64,000 nucleotides of DNA from positions 35,387 through 99,386 of the forward strand of contig JAJBVD010000041.1 of NCBI GenBank assembly GCA_020859985.1, given 5' to 3'. Both the position numbers and the translations under genes were made by a program. Shown here one piece after another: positions 8,851 through 16,498 of this stretch; the stretch's first letter is position 1, and the number at the start of each line of letters is the position of its first letter. The notes below the pieces were generated by a model. That model was not told where the DNA came from. It worked only from the letters and a program-made list of their open reading frames with translations, and searched no databases. The DNA is from Clostridiales bacterium. GTDB taxonomy: Bacteria > Bacillota > Clostridia > Lachnospirales > Lachnospiraceae.

Positions 8851-9494
8851 GGTCTCAGCATTTTCTGTCGATGGTGCTTGCGGCACAGAGCCGTATAGCT
8901 GTCGTTCGCGCCCAGTACGACCTGATCTCCTTCGGTGATCATCTCGCCCTGCTCGTTGAAGCGGGCGTTGCAGGTCGCGGCCTTGCCGCACCAGCAGACG
9001 GTCTTGATCTCCTCGATCACGTCTGCCCAGGCGAGCAGCCACATGCTGCCGGGAAAAAGATTGCGCTGGAAGTCGGTGCGCAGACCGTAGCAGATCACCG
9101 GCACAGTCAGGTCGTCCACAATGTGTACGAACCATTCTACCTGTTCTTTGGTGCAGAACTGCGCCTCGTCCACGACCACGCAGTCATATTTCCGGATTTC
9201 TTCGGAGGTCATCTGCACCAGGTCCTCCACAAAGCTGCAGCTCTGTTTCAGGCCGATGCGCGAGGAGATTACTGCTACTCCAGAGCCGTCCCCAAAACAC
9301 GGAGTGTTTTCTTCTACGGACGGCTCGTTCTGCCGCCGAGCAGAGCGAGGGGGCGTTTCCAGTTCGCGGTTGTCCAGTCTCGGCTTCACCAGCAGCGCGC
9401 GCTTGCCCCTCTCATAATAATTATACTGAACCATCAGCGCGTTCGCTGTCTTGGAGCTTCCCATCGCGCCGTAGCGAAAATACAATTTTGCCAT
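8847..9494 (-). CDS. tdk: Thymidine kinase (type II) with in-frame insertion
   Basis: 215 residues from ATG 9494, preceded by GGGAGAAAGAGAGAT. It has the P-loop GAMGSSKT, the DEAQF Walker B/catalytic Glu, and Cys residues near the C-terminus (CWCGKAATC ... CRKHH) that fit the family's zinc site. It phosphorylates thymidine in the cytosol. Roughly 25-30 residues between DNRELET and ISSRIGLK have no counterpart in the normal enzyme; the DNA for this stretch (9284-9354) folds into a nested hairpin resembling the intergenic repeats found elsewhere in the window. The insert sits in the variable loop before the SRIGL motif, so activity may be retained. The gene is convergent with udk, with overlapping stop codons. 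Confidence 0.92.
   Translation of the reverse strand: MAKLYFRYGAMGSSKTANALMVQYNYYERGKRALLVKPRLDNRELETPPRSARRQNEPSVEENTPCFGDGSGVAVISSRIGLKQSCSFVEDLVQMTSEEIRKYDCVVVDEAQFCTKEQVEWFVHIVDDLTVPVICYGLRTDFQRNLFPGSMWLLAWADVIEEIKTVCWCGKAATCNARFNEQGEMITEGDQVVLGANDSYTALCRKHHRQKMLRP
9284..9354. repeat. Nested-hairpin element inside tdk (relative of the S1 repeats)
   Basis: On the + strand an 8-bp outer stem AGCCGTCC (9284-9291) / GGACGGCT (9318-9325) encloses a 7-bp inner stem AAAACAC (9294-9300) / GTGTTTT (9304-9310), followed by a purine-rich tail containing GCCGAGCAGAGCGAGG. The order outer-inner-inner'-outer'-tail matches the intergenic S1 copies at 24692, 36417 and 52058. Homology is inferred from architecture and tail resemblance. 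Confidence 0.5.
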
Positions 9495-9682
9495 ATCTCT
9501 CTTTCTCCCTGTTGATTTCATTTGCCTGACAACCATCTTTCGAAACGGGCTCTTTCCCTTACCGTTCCGAATGCTCAAAATTCTGTTTTATTCTACCATA
9601 GCCTTTCATCGTTTGCTACATTTTTTTAGCAAAACGCCCTCTTCTTTCCCGGGCCGCCTTGCAAAACAGGCATTTTTCACTC

Positions 9683-9711
9683 TTGATTTCCGATATCCGT
9701 CCCTTTATAAT
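9683..9711 (+). promoter_or_regulatory. Predicted promoter of the ParB-like/Bmp gene
   Basis: TTGATT (9683-9688), 17-bp spacer, TATAAT (9706-9711). It lies in the 338-bp gap 9495-9832, which otherwise holds only a degenerate copy of the R repeat near 9741-9780. The leader to ATG 9833 would be ~115 nt. Confidence 0.55.
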
Positions 9712-9832
9712 ACGTTTGAAATCTATAGCAGCGCCTTGCTGCAAAGGTACTGAACAATTACCTTTTACTGTTCAGCAACGGTTTTGGATATAGAACGCAG
9801 TAATCGTGCGGACATATCATAAGGAGATTTTT

Positions 9833-11752
9833 ATGTCATTAGAAGATTATAAAAAAGCATACAAAGCAGGAAAAAAGGACTATCAGGCACGGATGATGCG
9901 CGGCGAGCGGCCGACGCTTCAGGTACTGGATGAGATTCTTCCGGCGGAAACGCTGCCGATGACTTCGCTGGGGCTTGTGCAGATCCCGATCGATCAGATT
10001 GTCGGCACGCGGTACGGCGGCCGCGGCAATGCGTTTTCCGGCAATTATATGCCGATTCTTGATGAGGGTTCGGAGTTTGCCACGAAGTGGGCCAATTTAA
10101 GCACAGCACATATGCAGGAGGGCATCCACGACCCTATCAAGGCCTGGGAGTACAAGAATCGTTTTTATGTCGAGGAGGGCAACAAGCGCGTCAGCGTGAT
10201 GAAGTACTTTGAAGCGATCTCCATTCCCGGCACGGTGACCCGTATTCTTCCGAAACGCACCGATGATAAGGAATCGGTCATCTACTATGAGTTTGTCGAT
10301 TTTTATAGTCTTTCACAGATTAATTATATCGAATTTTCCAAAGAAGGCAGCTTCGCGAAGCTGCAGGCGGCGGTTGGAAAGGATCCGGATGAGACCTGGA
10401 ACGACGACGACCGGATAGACTTTAATTCTGTGTATACCAGATTTACCGCCGCGTATAAGGCGAAGGGAGGCAGCAAGCTCCCCATCACCCCCGGCGATGC
10501 GTTCCTCTCATTTTTGACCCTTTACGGCTATGACCGGGTCAACGGCATCACTACCGATGAGATGAAGACGCTGATTGCCAAGGCATGGGAGGAGTTTGAG
10601 CTTCTGACAGAGGATGATAAGATCGAGCTGAAGATGGATCCGTCAGCGGAGAAAAAGCCGCTTCTGACCCGTCTGCTTCCAGTCGGCCTGAAGGGCGGTC
10701 CTTCCCGTCTGAAGATCGCTTTTGTCTACGATAAGACCCCCGGTTCGTCGGCATGGACCTACTCCCACGAGCTCGGGCGGCTCCATCTGGAGCAGACCTT
10801 CCCTGAGGAGGTGAGCACAGTTCCTTACAGCGGCATCACCGCGCAGACGATCGAGTCCTGTCTCGAGCAGGCGATTGCTGATGGCTGCAATCTGATCTTC
10901 ACGACTTCGCCGGTGTTCGCGGCTGCCAGCGTAAAAGCGGCGATCGAGCATCCGAACGTGCGAATTCTGAACTGCTCGCTGAACACCTCGCACCGTTATA
11001 TCCGCACTTATTACGCAAGGATGCATGAAGCCAAATTCCTGATGGGTGCGATCGCGGGCGCGATGGCGGAAAACAACCGGCTCGCTTACATCGCGGATTA
11101 TCCGCTGTTCGGCACAATCTCGAATATCAACGCCTTTGCGCTCGGCGCAAAGATGATCAACCCGAGAGCACAGGTCTATCTGGAATGGTCGACCAAAAAG
11201 GATGTTGATCTTGACGATCAGCTTCGTCGTCTGAATCCGGCCTGCGTTTCCGGTAAGGACATGGTGATCCCGGAAGAAGCCTCCCGCTTTTTCGGCATTT
11301 ATCATATGGTAGACGGTCATCCGCGGAATCTCGCGATGCCGCTGTGCCACTGGGGCCGTTTTTATGAGAAGCTGATCCGGACCATCATGGACGGCACCTG
11401 GAAATATGACGATGATACGGCCAAGGCGATCAACTACTGGTGGGGCATGTCCTCCGGCGTGGTCGACGTCATCTGCTCCCAGAACCTGCCGATCGGCACC
11501 AAGCGCCTGGTCGATCTGTTAAAGCACACCATTCAGGCGGGCGAGTTTAACCCGTTTTCCGGTACGCTGTATTCTCAGACCGGCATTGTAAAATCGCAGG
11601 CGGAATGGGGCGACAGCCTGACAGCAGAACAGATTGTCAAGATGGACTGGCTCGCGGAGAACGTGATCGGCTCCATTCCTGAGGACTATGAGCTGACCGA
11701 GCAGGCAAAGCCGGTCGTTGCGCAGCAGGGGATTAAGAAAAAAGATAAATGA
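9833..11752 (+). CDS. Cytoplasmic ParB-like / Bmp-Med (basic membrane protein) fusion
   Basis: 639 residues; ATG 9833 sits seven bases after AAGGAG. There is no signal peptide. Residues ~40-145 resemble the ParB/sulfiredoxin fold: a VQIPIDQIVGTRYGG strand, GIHDPIKAWEYKNRFYVEEG and the EEGNKRVSVMKYF loop (cf. GxxR in ParB-N). Residues ~290-600 match the Bmp/Med periplasmic-binding fold (LKIAFVYDKTPGSSAWTYSH, FMGAIAGAMAENNR-type segments), normally a secreted nucleoside-binding lipoprotein. Without export the Bmp part would sense a cytosolic ligand, perhaps a nucleoside, by analogy with Med/Bmp regulators. It is followed after 25 bases by a phosphoesterase gene, likely in one operon. The overall role is unknown. 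Confidence 0.8.
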   Translation: MSLEDYKKAYKAGKKDYQARMMRGERPTLQVLDEILPAETLPMTSLGLVQIPIDQIVGTRYGGRGNAFSGNYMPILDEGSEFATKWANLSTAHMQEGIHDPIKAWEYKNRFYVEEGNKRVSVMKYFEAISIPGTVTRILPKRTDDKESVIYYEFVDFYSLSQINYIEFSKEGSFAKLQAAVGKDPDETWNDDDRIDFNSVYTRFTAAYKAKGGSKLPITPGDAFLSFLTLYGYDRVNGITTDEMKTLIAKAWEEFELLTEDDKIELKMDPSAEKKPLLTRLLPVGLKGGPSRLKIAFVYDKTPGSSAWTYSHELGRLHLEQTFPEEVSTVPYSGITAQTIESCLEQAIADGCNLIFTTSPVFAAASVKAAIEHPNVRILNCSLNTSHRYIRTYYARMHEAKFLMGAIAGAMAENNRLAYIADYPLFGTISNINAFALGAKMINPRAQVYLEWSTKKDVDLDDQLRRLNPACVSGKDMVIPEEASRFFGIYHMVDGHPRNLAMPLCHWGRFYEKLIRTIMDGTWKYDDDTAKAINYWWGMSSGVVDVICSQNLPIGTKRLVDLLKHTIQAGEFNPFSGTLYSQTGIVKSQAEWGDSLTAEQIVKMDWLAENVIGSIPEDYELTEQAKPVVAQQGIKKKDK

Positions 11753-11777
11753 AACGGAAAGGATACTCGGGAATGCC

Positions 11778-12422
11778 ATGCGGATACTGGCTATCGCGGA
11801 TGAAGAATCCGCCTATCTGTGGGATCATTTTGAAAAAAGCAAGCTGGAAGGCATTGACCTGATCATATCCTGCGGCGACCTGCATCCGCATTATCTGTCC
11901 TTTCTCGCCACCTTCACATCCGCGCCGGTACTCTATGTGCACGGAAATCATGACGAGAAGTACGAAAAAATCCCGCCGGATGGCTGTACCTGTATCGACG
12001 ATGACCTTGTCGTCGTCAACGGTGTCCGCATCCTCGGGCTGGGCGGCTCAATGCGCTATCGTCCTGGCAACTACCAGTATACGGAACAGCAGATGCGGCG
12101 GCGCATCGGGCGGCTTCGCTGGAAGCTGTATAAAAATCGCGGTTTCGATATTCTGGTGACACACGCCCCCGCCTACCAGCTGAACGACGGACGGGATCTG
12201 CCGCATCAGGGATTCAAAAGCTTTCTCACTCTGATAGAAAAATACAACCCGCGCTTTTTCCTGCACGGGCATGTTCATATGTCTTACGGCCGACAGTACC
12301 GGCGTTATGACAAATATCAGAATACGCATGTTATCAATGCATACGAGCGCTTTGTATTTGATTACGAAGCAGACACAGAGGAAGAGCTGGTGCCATCCTA
12401 TTTTGGAATACAGTCCCGGTGA
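11778..12422 (+). CDS. Metallophosphoesterase (calcineurin-like)
   Basis: 214 residues from ATG 11778. Conserved blocks are CGDLHPHY, GNHDEKY, THAPAYQ and HGHVH, which bind two metals in the calcineurin-like fold. The first block, normally DxH, reads ADEESAYLW, so the usual His is absent, as in some relatives. It probably hydrolyses a phosphomonoester or phosphodiester in the cytosol; the substrate cannot be told. It lies 25 bp after the ParB-like/Bmp gene, suggesting co-transcription. Confidence 0.8.
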   Translation: MRILAIADEESAYLWDHFEKSKLEGIDLIISCGDLHPHYLSFLATFTSAPVLYVHGNHDEKYEKIPPDGCTCIDDDLVVVNGVRILGLGGSMRYRPGNYQYTEQQMRRRIGRLRWKLYKNRGFDILVTHAPAYQLNDGRDLPHQGFKSFLTLIEKYNPRFFLHGHVHMSYGRQYRRYDKYQNTHVINAYERFVFDYEADTEEELVPSYFGIQSR

Positions 12423-12533
12423 AGCAATTGCTCCGGCATTTCCTTTCCCATTTGCTTTTGATAAAAAACAGACATAATCCGATAATCGGCATCCGTTGCA
12501 GACGACTATTCAGGACAAAACAGGAGACCCATC

Positions 12534-13352
12534 ATGCGGAAAATAGACACCGAAGAACTCAAACAAATCGAGCTGAAGCTGCTCCAGGCAGTTGACCGCC
12601 TTTGCAGAAAAGAAGGCATCCGGTATTATCTCTCGGGAGGCACTCTGCTCGGCGCAGTCCGTCACAAAGGATTTATCCCGTGGGACGACGACATTGACAT
12701 CGCCATGCCCCGGCCGGATTTTGACCGTTTTATCGATCTGTGCCTTCATTCTGAGCAGGAGTTTCGCATCTGCTGCAATGTCAACGAGCCGGAATACGGA
12801 TATATTTTCGCGAAAGCGTGGATGCCGGGTACGATATTAAAGGAAGATTTCTGCAACCGTGGACACGTGGAATCCGGCGTCTACATTGATATCTGTCCGA
12901 TCGATGGTCTGGGCGATACGTATGAGCAGGCCATACACCAGTATCGGAAAACGACTTTTCTGCGAGAGCTTCTGGTCGCTTCGAACTGGCAAAGGTTTTT
13001 CCGCTCCAGCACACGGCCCGTCTACCACGAGCCTTTTCGGTTTGCGCTTTATGTCTTAAGCCGTTTTACCTCACCGGGAAAGCTCACCGCCCGGCTGGAT
13101 GCCCGGCTGCGGGAGGTTCCGTTTGAATCGGCAAAATATTGCGCCGGCATTATCGGCGCGTACCGCACCAGAGAAATTGCGGAGCATGACGTTTTTTCTG
13201 ATTATATTGAACTGGAATTTGAAGACAATTTATTTCTGGCTCCGCGCCAGTATGATGTGCTGCTGACACAGTGGTTTGGCGATTATATGACGCCGCCTCC
13301 CATTGAGAAACGGGAGACGCATCACACATTTGAAGCATTTTATACAGAATAA
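12534..13352 (+). CDS. LicD-family phosphotransferase
   Basis: 272 residues; ATG 12534 follows CAGGAG. The LicD/fukutin signature is clear: YYLSGGTLLGAVRHKGF, then PWDDDIDIAMPR with the catalytic acidic cluster. LicD proteins transfer phosphocholine or other phospho-substituents from a nucleotide donor to cell-surface glycans. The gene points toward the glycan operon on the other strand (13433-19310), with a hairpin repeat between them, so it may decorate that polymer; this link is inferred from location. Confidence 0.88.
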   Translation: MRKIDTEELKQIELKLLQAVDRLCRKEGIRYYLSGGTLLGAVRHKGFIPWDDDIDIAMPRPDFDRFIDLCLHSEQEFRICCNVNEPEYGYIFAKAWMPGTILKEDFCNRGHVESGVYIDICPIDGLGDTYEQAIHQYRKTTFLRELLVASNWQRFFRSSTRPVYHEPFRFALYVLSRFTSPGKLTARLDARLREVPFESAKYCAGIIGAYRTREIAEHDVFSDYIELEFEDNLFLAPRQYDVLLTQWFGDYMTPPPIEKRETHHTFEAFYTE

Positions 13353-13398
13353 CAGAATGTACCTCCGGATATTCGATGATCAATAGCTTTGAAAAGAC

Positions 13399-13425
13399 GT
13401 AACTGTTCCGTACCTTCACAGTTAC
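13399..13425. repeat. R repeat copy 1 (short palindrome)
   Basis: 8-bp arms GTAACTGT and ACAGTTAC flank an 11-nt centre (TCCGTACCTTC). It lies between the convergent ends of licD and the GT2 gene. There is no T-tract, so it is not a classical terminator. Confidence 0.75.
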
Positions 13426-13432
13426 GAAAATA

Positions 13433-14383
13433 CTACAAAAGCTGCTCCAATGCAGCATCCGGGCGCGCGCTCCCGGAGATTCTTTTCGAAATCAGATACC
13501 GCGGACGCCCTTTTACCTCCTCATAAATCTTTCCTATATAATATCCGATGATCCCAAGGCTGATCATGACAAGGCTTCCGATGATCAGAATCAACAGAAT
13601 TACCGTCGTGAATCCTTCTACCGCATGACCGGTGAAATAGCGGATCAGCGTCTCCGCACCAAGAAGGATCGCCGCTACAAAGACCGCGATCCCGGCGATT
13701 GTCACAAACTGAAGAGCAGCCGTCGAGAATACAACAATATTTTTGATGGCATACTGCACCAGCGACCAGGTCGACCATTTTGATTCACCTTCGGTGCGCT
13801 CCTGCACATCAAATTCCACCGACGTTGTGCGAAATCCGATCCAGGAAGACAGCGCACGGAAAAACACGTTCCTCTCCGGCAGTGACAGCAGGGCCTCCAC
13901 CGCCCGGCGATCCAGCAGCTTAAAATCCGACGCGCGCGACATATCAATCTTCACCGCTTTTGAAATCATTTTATAAAAAAGTCCGGCGCTGATCCGATGC
14001 ATCGCGCTCTCTTTCCCGCGGGTGCGTTTCACGCCTTCGATGACCTCATAGCCCTGTTCCCAGAGCCGGTACATCTCAACAAGTGTTTCCGGCGGATGCT
14101 GCAGATCGCAGTCCATCACTGCACAGCAGTCTCCCGCGGCCTCCGCCAGCCCCGCGAGCATCGCGGATTCCTTGCCGAAATTCCGTGAAAACAAAATCCC
14201 CGTAACGTGAGGATTCTGTGCAGCCGTTTTCTCAATCTCTTCCCAGGTGTGATCCTTCGAACCGTCATTTACGAATACGATCTCATAGTCAATCCGCTCC
14301 GTCGTAAGGATGCGGTCGATCTCAGAGGCCGCCTTTTGTATCATTTTTTCTTCATTGTAAGCGGGAAGTATTACTGAAAGCAT
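13433..14383 (-). CDS. Polyprenyl-phosphate glycosyltransferase (GT2, DPM1/GtrB type)
   Basis: 316 residues; ATG 14383 follows AAGGGA. LSVILPAYNEEKMI and VMDCDLQHPPETL are signatures of the dolichol-phosphate-mannose synthase-like GT2 branch, and two membrane helices lie near residues 225-300 (VAAILLGAETLIRYF region; TTVILLILIIGSLVMISLG). It would load a sugar from a nucleotide donor onto undecaprenyl phosphate at the inner membrane face. It overlaps the upstream SDR gene by 32 bp and is the last gene of the glycan operon. Confidence 0.9.
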   Translation of the reverse strand: MLSVILPAYNEEKMIQKAASEIDRILTTERIDYEIVFVNDGSKDHTWEEIEKTAAQNPHVTGILFSRNFGKESAMLAGLAEAAGDCCAVMDCDLQHPPETLVEMYRLWEQGYEVIEGVKRTRGKESAMHRISAGLFYKMISKAVKIDMSRASDFKLLDRRAVEALLSLPERNVFFRALSSWIGFRTTSVEFDVQERTEGESKWSTWSLVQYAIKNIVVFSTAALQFVTIAGIAVFVAAILLGAETLIRYFTGHAVEGFTTVILLILIIGSLVMISLGIIGYYIGKIYEEVKGRPRYLISKRISGSARPDAALEQLL

Positions 14384-15455
14384 CTGTATCCCTTCTTTCC
14401 ATGGAGCCCATCAGCCGCTCAAACATCTCAGGCAGCCCCACCCCGGCTTTCCATCCAAGAGCCTGCAGCTTCCCGGAACAGATCAGCATCCGTGAAGTCG
14501 GCGCATAGCCATATTGATTCGCATCCTCCGGGATATCAAACACCAGCCGGGAGCCGCTCTGCGGATATCTCCTGATCAGCATTTCCGCCATCTCCCGAAT
14601 AGTACAATAGGTCTCCTCGTTGGAGATGTTATAGGCCTCCCCGTTTTCGCCTTTCAGCAGCACAGTCAGCAGCCCCAATACCGCGTCTGTCGTATAACAG
14701 TAGCAGTGCGCCTTGCTGCCGTCCGTGTGCAGAACAATGTCCTCGCCATTTTGAATACTGCGGGCAAACTGCGCAAATACACGGTTCTCCGTCCTGGGGA
14801 TGCCCGCTCCAAACGTCTGCGCCAGCCGCGCCGTCTTCACCGGTACCTGATATTCGTGCGCGTAAGCTGCACAAAGGCCTTCCGCCATACGCTTGCCTTC
14901 TGAATAGCTGCTGCGAACCTGCAGCGGATCGATATAGCCGTAGCACTCTTCCCGCATAATAGCCGTTGTCTGCGCATCCGGCGTTCCATAAATCTCCATT
15001 GAAGACAGATACACCATGCTCTCCACACCCTTCTCGCGGGAGAACTCCAGAAGATGCTCCGTCCCTTTCAGCGTCGTCTGGATTGTCTCAACCGGCCGGT
15101 TCACAAAATCCTTCGACGCAGTCACGCTCGCACAGTGAAAAACATAATCCACCGCTCCGTCCAGCTCAAGCGGCGACAGAACATCCCCCACCGCCAGCTC
15201 CAGACCGTCTTCGAGAAACGCACCCAGAACGTCTTTTCCTTTTTCCAGACTCCGCACCAGAGCAACCACCCGGATATCCAGAGACCGCTTCACACTTGCG
15301 CAGATCAGCCCGCGTGCAATCAGCGAACCGATCAGCCCCGTCGCCCCGGTCACCAGCACACGCTTCCCGCGCAGCCGCTCCCAGTCCACCAGCTCCGAAG
15401 CTGCAATCCGCTCCAGGTCTGCCTGAAGGATATTGTCGTCGCTCCATATTTTCAT
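14352..15455 (-). CDS. NAD-dependent epimerase/dehydratase (extended SDR)
   Basis: 367 residues; ATG 15455 follows GGAAAGGATTAG. The Rossmann motif VLVTGATGLIGSLIARGL lies near residue 34, and the catalytic YxxxK is in SSYSEGKRMAEGL. Such enzymes modify nucleotide sugars or reduce sugar-phosphate precursors. The adjoining cytidylyltransferase suggests the two make a CDP-activated unit, but the substrate cannot be read from sequence. Part of the minus-strand glycan operon. Confidence 0.85.
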   Translation of the reverse strand: MKIWSDDNILQADLERIAASELVDWERLRGKRVLVTGATGLIGSLIARGLICASVKRSLDIRVVALVRSLEKGKDVLGAFLEDGLELAVGDVLSPLELDGAVDYVFHCASVTASKDFVNRPVETIQTTLKGTEHLLEFSREKGVESMVYLSSMEIYGTPDAQTTAIMREECYGYIDPLQVRSSYSEGKRMAEGLCAAYAHEYQVPVKTARLAQTFGAGIPRTENRVFAQFARSIQNGEDIVLHTDGSKAHCYCYTTDAVLGLLTVLLKGENGEAYNISNEETYCTIREMAEMLIRRYPQSGSRLVFDIPEDANQYGYAPTSRMLICSGKLQALGWKAGVGLPEMFERLMGSMERRDTDAFSNTSRLQ

Positions 15456-15515
15456 CGTTTTTTCTAATCCTTTCCTATAAAAAACCGGTGCGCATCCGAG
15501 GCCGCCCGCGCCGGG

Positions 15516-16307
15516 TCAGGCGTCCGTATTCTTCTTCGTAGAATGCAGCTTCCTCATCTTCACCCGCATCCGGTCCGGCTGCGCCAGCCCGAACGCCTGC
15601 TCGTTCTCACGGTACTGCAAAAACGCGCGGAATGTGTAAACATCCTCCGGCGTCGTCACTTTAATATTGCCGCGATTGCCGGCCACAATATGCGGCTGAC
15701 GGCCAAGTGCGCGGTAAATTGTGCAGGCGTCCACCATTCCCTCATATCGGTTTTCCCGTGCACGCATCCGCTCATGCGCTTCCAGAATATCCTTTAAATA
15801 AAAACTCTGCGGCGCCTGCGCGGCATAGCTTTCGCTGCGAAGCGGCACATCCTCTACCTTACAGCCGTCCCTGCTTACCAGTATCGTCTCATAACAGGGC
15901 GTGGCCGTGATGGCACTTCCATAGGCCAGCACGCTCTCAATATTATCACTGATCACATCATATTCTACGCAGGGCCGGACGCCGTCATGAATCAGCACGA
16001 CCGAGTCCTCCGGATTCCCGTCAAGCTGTGCTTTCTTTAAGGCATTGTAAATAGAATCCTGCGCGGTCTCTCCTCCCGGTACAATCGCCGCAAGCTTATC
16101 AATGCCGTACTCTTTTACAAGAGCTTCCGTATATTCTATATAATCCCTGCTCATGGCAAGATAGATCCTGTCGATCTCTTCATGCCCCTGAAACAGCTGC
16201 AGCGTGTGGATCAGGATCGGCTTTCCATTGATTTCCAGAAACTGCTTCGGAATTCCGGCGCCCATCCGGACACCGCTTCCTCCCGCAAAGATAATCGCGA
16301 TATTCAT
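15516..16307 (-). CDS. IspD/TarI-family cytidylyltransferase
   Basis: 263 residues. IIFAGGSGVRMGAGIPKQFL is the CTP-binding signature, with IHDGVRPCV and the late TTPEDVYTF block of the IspD family. It transfers CMP either to methylerythritol 4-phosphate (IspD) or to ribitol 5-phosphate (TarI). Location between an SDR and an ABC glycan exporter favours a TarI-like role in polymer synthesis. The C-terminal ~25 basic residues exceed the usual IspD length. Confidence 0.85.
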   Translation of the reverse strand: MNIAIIFAGGSGVRMGAGIPKQFLEINGKPILIHTLQLFQGHEEIDRIYLAMSRDYIEYTEALVKEYGIDKLAAIVPGGETAQDSIYNALKKAQLDGNPEDSVVLIHDGVRPCVEYDVISDNIESVLAYGSAITATPCYETILVSRDGCKVEDVPLRSESYAAQAPQSFYLKDILEAHERMRARENRYEGMVDACTIYRALGRQPHIVAGNRGNIKVTTPEDVYTFRAFLQYRENEQAFGLAQPDRMRVKMRKLHSTKKNTDA

Positions 16308-16430
16308 TCCATCGCACCTCCTGCCTGTTCTCGCTGCTCCATCTCTCGCTTTTTGCTGCTTACTGTCTCAAAGCAAGCCCCGTTCTGCCTGCACTATGCC
16401 ACAGCCAGACTGCAGCATAGCCAATCCTTC

Positions 16431-16457
16431 GTAACTGTTCAGTACCTTCGCAGTTAC
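16431..16457. repeat. R repeat copy 2
   Basis: Arms GTAACTG and CAGTTAC with the same centre sequence as the 30717 copy (TCAGTACCTTC). It lies in the 191-bp gap between the ABC-mutase fusion and the cytidylyltransferase gene of the glycan operon. Confidence 0.75.
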
Positions 16458-16498
16458 GGAAAAAGTCCATTTAAAATCACTGCCAGTCCCCGGCAGGC

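Noticed and set aside
15516-16307. Firm assignment of the cytidylyltransferase as ispD.
   Set aside because: Sequence motifs fit both IspD and TarI; the glycan-operon context favours TarI, so no symbol was given.
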